Assembly: GCA_033439685.1 (NCBI GenBank)
Contig: JAUEDM010000001.1
Location: forward strand, 1,240,001-1,304,000
Direction of reading: 5' to 3'
Length of the DNA stretch: 64,000 bases
From: Apodospora peruviana
Lineage: Eukaryota > Ascomycota > Sordariomycetes > Sordariales > Lasiosphaeriaceae
Program-made: the position numbers and the translations under genes
Shown here: one piece after another, positions 60,656 to 64,000 of the stretch
Position numbering within the stretch: the stretch's first letter is position 1
Layout: each line of letters starts with the position of its first letter
The notes under the pieces: model-generated
Database searches by the model: none
Told to the model about the DNA's origin: nothing
The model's input: the letters and a program-made list of their open reading frames with translations, nothing else

Positions 60656-62792
60656 TATGTATTGGTTTCGCGCGGCGGCAGCCTCGCTTTCACGTTAACA
60701 TCCGTCATCCTTATGCTGCTGCAACTACTATTGAGCCCCGTGATGCAATTAACAACCGTACGTACTTGTACCTCGGCTGGTCTTGTTGAGTTGTAGTTTG
60801 CATTATCGCGTGATCTCTAGGTCGGTTTTCACAATGTTTTAATATGGTGTGGTATGGATATGCGGGGCGGTCCGTCCGTCCGGATGGATAGCTTCACGAT
60901 ACGACTACGGGAATATGCACAACACTGACATACCATGGGCTATTGTCGGCAAGCATGTTGTGTTTGGTGATATGGGGAGATATTAACTACAGGCCGCCGC
61001 AAAACGAAGGAAACAAAAACGTGGCGTGCTTAAGGAACTGTAAACGGAAACTCGCCCTGACGATCTGCAGGAATACCGGTTTTGTATCTGTGGATGCTCG
61101 GCTCCAGACTTGTGTTTCCAAATGTGATGAGAATTGGGGTTGGCTGACGATCCCCGACTACCGTCGACGCACACCCTCTCAAATCTTTTTACTAGCAGCA
61201 GATCAAACTGACAATCGACTATCAAAAGTCCGAATCGAGAAATAGCAACAGGTATATCACGGTACATCAGACTGTATGGGAAAGGGGGTTTGTTGCCTCT
61301 TCCTTTTTCTGTTACCATACTTTCTTTTGTATAGGTATCATTTTCTGCGGTTCAGTCGCCTCCCTCCCTTTTATACCCCCTTTTCTCCAACTGATGAACT
61401 GACGACATCAAGTCAATCAGTCCCCGTCTCAGCCGATGCGGGGCAGGAGAGACAAGCAACGCAACAGAAGGAGTAAATCTGTCCTCAGGACAGTGTCGTC
61501 CTGCAGGGCAGTTAACTCCTTTCTCTTCGCATTTATTATCACACGGGATCTCCAAATTACATACCCAGTGGACACGGATCGGAATAAAATGAGTATTTTC
61601 TTCATCGTGTGCATAAGGGGGCGGGGCCGGTATTATTACGATCGCATGCGACCACGCCGCTTTTCATCTGATCATTTCGATCATATCCGACAGTGGCGCT
61701 GGTTTACCTTAGTGACCCGCAGTTCTGCGCATGCAATCGATAGAAGTCCCGGGGTTTGACAGGTGACCGCCTGTACGGAATACCGTACGGGTATTGTTCC
61801 ACACGGCGTCCTACGGCGCAGAATCGATTTTCATTGCCATTTAATGCGGCCTATTGAGATTTTAATAAGCGCAGCTCTGAGATCTGGCACTGCAATAATA
61901 ACCTAGGGGTTTCCAGGCGATCGATCAATAAACAATCGAGTCTCTGAATGAGGTACGGAAGTAGGTATATATGGAAATGATGAATGTACGGATCCGTATT
62001 GTATTGTACACCATTCTACGGTAAATAGTGTACCGCAGGTACTTACAAGGGCCTCAGCTCGTGATATACAAGGCTCCTGGTAAACATCCTGGAAATTCTC
62101 ATTCGAGCTGCGTAAATTCCCTGTAAAAAACAGTCTCAGGCCCTAGCAGTCGATCGCAAAAGATGTCACAGACAAGGGAAGCTTACACGGCTCTGTAAGT
62201 ACCTGCGGTGCACTATTTCCCAGAGAATGGTGTATAGAAATGTCCACGGATGTACTCCGTACAGGTTCTTGTCTCGATCGACACGTGGGCATGTGCCGGG
62301 AGCCACAGCTTCGGCTCCATCCCGGTTCATGTTGAAATTCGATCCGGCCTCAACAATTCAACAGCTGTCCTTGACGCCATGTGAATTATCCCGCAAAATT
62401 TCAGCTGGCTTGAATTCTCCGGGACTTGTTCCTCGGTTTATTGTAGAAATTGATAGAGACTCGCAAACTCGTTTCGTCCACCTGGGAATTCAGTGTGTCG
62501 TCCAAAGGCAGTTCATGCACAGATCTACGTTACAACTCATTTGTTGATGGCCCGGGCGAAACCCACCCATGCCACCTATGGCTCGCCTTACGACGGCTTA
62601 CATATTACTCAGCCGCTAAAATTTTGCTAGTAAACTTTACGGTTACCAATTGTTATCTTATCGCAAGCAAACGCAACCAGCCTTGGTGAAAGTTAAACAA
62701 GGTCCAGTCAATCAACCATCGACGCCGACGAGAATCTCAAAATCACAAATACTCTGTTGATCCCACATAATTTCTTAACTCTGTCATCGTCA

Positions 62793-64000
62793 ATGGTTTT
62801 GGAGGTTCACGTGTGGGGCCCGGCATTCGGCCTCGCATCCATCGACGCCGAGTGCCTGGCAACAGTCGCCTACTTGAAGCAAACAACAACACCAACCTCA
62901 AACTTGCCGCAAGCAGCTAACAAGTATGACTATCGCCTGATACAAAGCAGTCCTTCGGCGGTTCCAACCAGTAGGTGTCTTGCTAACACCATACTCCCTG
63001 CCTCTGACACGAAGTCCTTGTTCTGCAGACCGCCTCCCCGCGCTCCACGACCCCTCCAACAACACCTGGATCTCCGGCTACAGCTCCATCATATCCCACC
63101 TCAAATCGACGGCACTACCCTCACCAACCGAAAAATATCATGAGCACTCCGCGCGCAAACAAGCTGATAGCACGGCTTACATCGCTTTCCTAAGCGCTCA
63201 CGCAGCTCCCCTCGTCGCGCTCTCCCTCTACGTCTCCTCCGCCAACTGGGCAGCCACCACCCGGCCAGCCTACAGCGCGATCCTGCCCTTCCCGCTCCCG
63301 TGGGTCGAGCCGCCCGCCATCCGGGCGGCCATGTCCGAGCGCGCGGCGCACCTGGGACTGAGCAGCCTCGACACCGACGCGGAGGCGGAAAAGATCGAGG
63401 CCGCCGAGACGGCTTCGGCGGCTGCCGGCTGGGTGCAGGTGCCGGCGAGCATCAAGCAAAAGACACGACAGAAAACCATCAAGGAATCGATGACGCCCGA
63501 GCAGAAGTCGCGGATTGTGCTCGAGGGCGTGACGACCGACGTGCTGGATGTGCTTGCGGCGGTGGATTGGGATGAGCAGACGGTCGAGCTGAGGTGTCTG
63601 GCGTTTGCGTATCTCGCGCTGATGCTGGTACCGCCGGTACCGAGGTCGTTTTTGAGCGAGGTGATCGGGAGGAAGGAGTTCTGGGGGCTCTGTGAGTTTG
63701 TGGATGTGGTTCGATCTTCGATGGGACAGCCCAGCCTCCTCTATTGGGAGACTCCCAGCACTCGGGCTCGGTTGATATCAGAAGGGAAGAAAACAGAAAG
63801 CCCATCCTCGAATACGGCGGTGGCATTGACTGCACGCTTTGCTCACGGGCTAGTGCATGATATACCGCTTATTGGACAGGAGTGGCGGAGGTGGTGGGCG
63901 CAGCGGAGGGTACGCCAACAACAACAGTCCAAGGCCCATATTGCCCTGGCCACTGTCGGAGGGGTGGTGTTTGTTGCGGCCAACGTCGGTCTATTTTATT
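62793..64000 (+). CDS. SAM37: SAM37/metaxin-type mitochondrial outer-membrane protein (3' end beyond window)
   Basis: Subunit of the sorting and assembly machinery that inserts beta-barrel proteins into the mitochondrial outer membrane. Exon 1 is 62793-62970, then a 58-nt intron (GTAGGT, branch GCTAACA, acceptor CTGCAG), then exon 2 from 63029 runs to the window edge, giving 383 codons so far. The N-terminus MVLEVHVWGPAFGLASIDAE matches the Tom37/metaxin N-terminal glutathione-transferase-like domain. After the splice, NRLPALHDPSNNTWISGY and SIISHLK continue that fold. The middle (about 150-270) is Ala/Glu-rich and helical. A C-terminal hydrophobic stretch, IALATVGGVVFVAANVGLFY, at the edge would be the membrane anchor, so little of the protein is missing. 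A GTGAGT near 63692 could suggest another intron, but the frame reads through sensibly without it. Confidence 0.88.

Larger units (their letters stand above)
49127..62792. other. 13.7-kb gene-poor stretch
   Basis: No gene can be supported between the uncharacterised gene and SAM37. The longest frames (up to 182 codons, for example 56562-57110 minus) show no domains. Visible content is short repeats (51292, 56166, 57495, 60623), GGTACC sites near 52828, 53618, 53850, 54227, 54270, 55434 and 58275, and one stretch at 58500-58790 that looks like an mRNA leader with an ATG at 58698, described separately. The far right end (about 62690-62792) is the SAM37 leader. Confidence 0.55.

Noticed and set aside
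63690..63720. GTGAGT donor-like site suggesting another intron in SAM37
   Set aside because: The frame continues across it with plausible family-like sequence (LCEFVDVVR), and no matching branch site and acceptor restored a better reading.

Overview
This is a nuclear segment of a filamentous ascomycete, most likely a Sordariomycete near the Sordariales. That call rests on four things: the gene set, coding exons clearly richer in GC than the flanks, short introns (about 50-200 nt) of the GTRNGY...CTRAC/CTGAC...YAG type, and closeness to filamentous-fungal versions of each protein. The species call is inference. I recognise ten confident protein-coding genes and two weak small candidates. I found no rRNA, no convincing tRNA, no intact transposon, no CRISPR and no biosynthetic cluster.

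Layout. 1-8.3 kb: no supportable gene. 8.3-10.2 kb (minus): a four-exon family-2 glycosyltransferase of the CPS1/hyaluronan-synthase-like type, whose C-terminal tail is a tandem 47-residue duplication. 10.2-26.3 kb: about 16 kb without a supportable gene, carrying simple repeats and many short palindromes built around GGTACC, CCTAGG and CCTTAGG. 26.3-27.9 kb (plus): a conserved uncharacterised filamentous-fungal protein. 31.1-49.1 kb: a compact block of eight genes. In order these are a vacuolar-type Ca2+/H+ exchanger (+), a SPRY-domain protein (+), pescadillo/NOP7 (-), PIG-U/GAB1 (+), the DEAD-box helicase ROK1 (-), mitochondrial isoleucyl-tRNA synthetase (-) and a conserved nuclear-looking protein (+), with the two divergent pairs noted below. 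49.1-62.8 kb: a second gene-poor stretch of about 13.7 kb. 62.8 kb to the end (+): a SAM37/metaxin-type subunit of the mitochondrial outer-membrane sorting machinery, cut by the window edge.

How the genes relate. There are no operons. The compact block is rich in housekeeping functions: 60S and 40S ribosome biogenesis (NOP7, ROK1), mitochondrial translation (IleRS) and GPI-anchor transfer (PIG-U). Two pairs share short divergent promoters (NOP7/PIG-U and IleRS/uncharacterised), and two pairs converge tail to tail.

The most striking observation is in the exchanger gene. The sequence supports a 3-nucleotide microexon (CAT, 31896-31898) between two introns that each have consensus splice signals. 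Including it restores the residue needed for the family's conserved c-1 ion-binding helix. Other points worth checking are the tRNA-promoter-like boxes inside the CPS1 tail duplication, the palindrome family in the gene-poor flanks, and an overlapping upstream ORF at the 26.3 kb gene.
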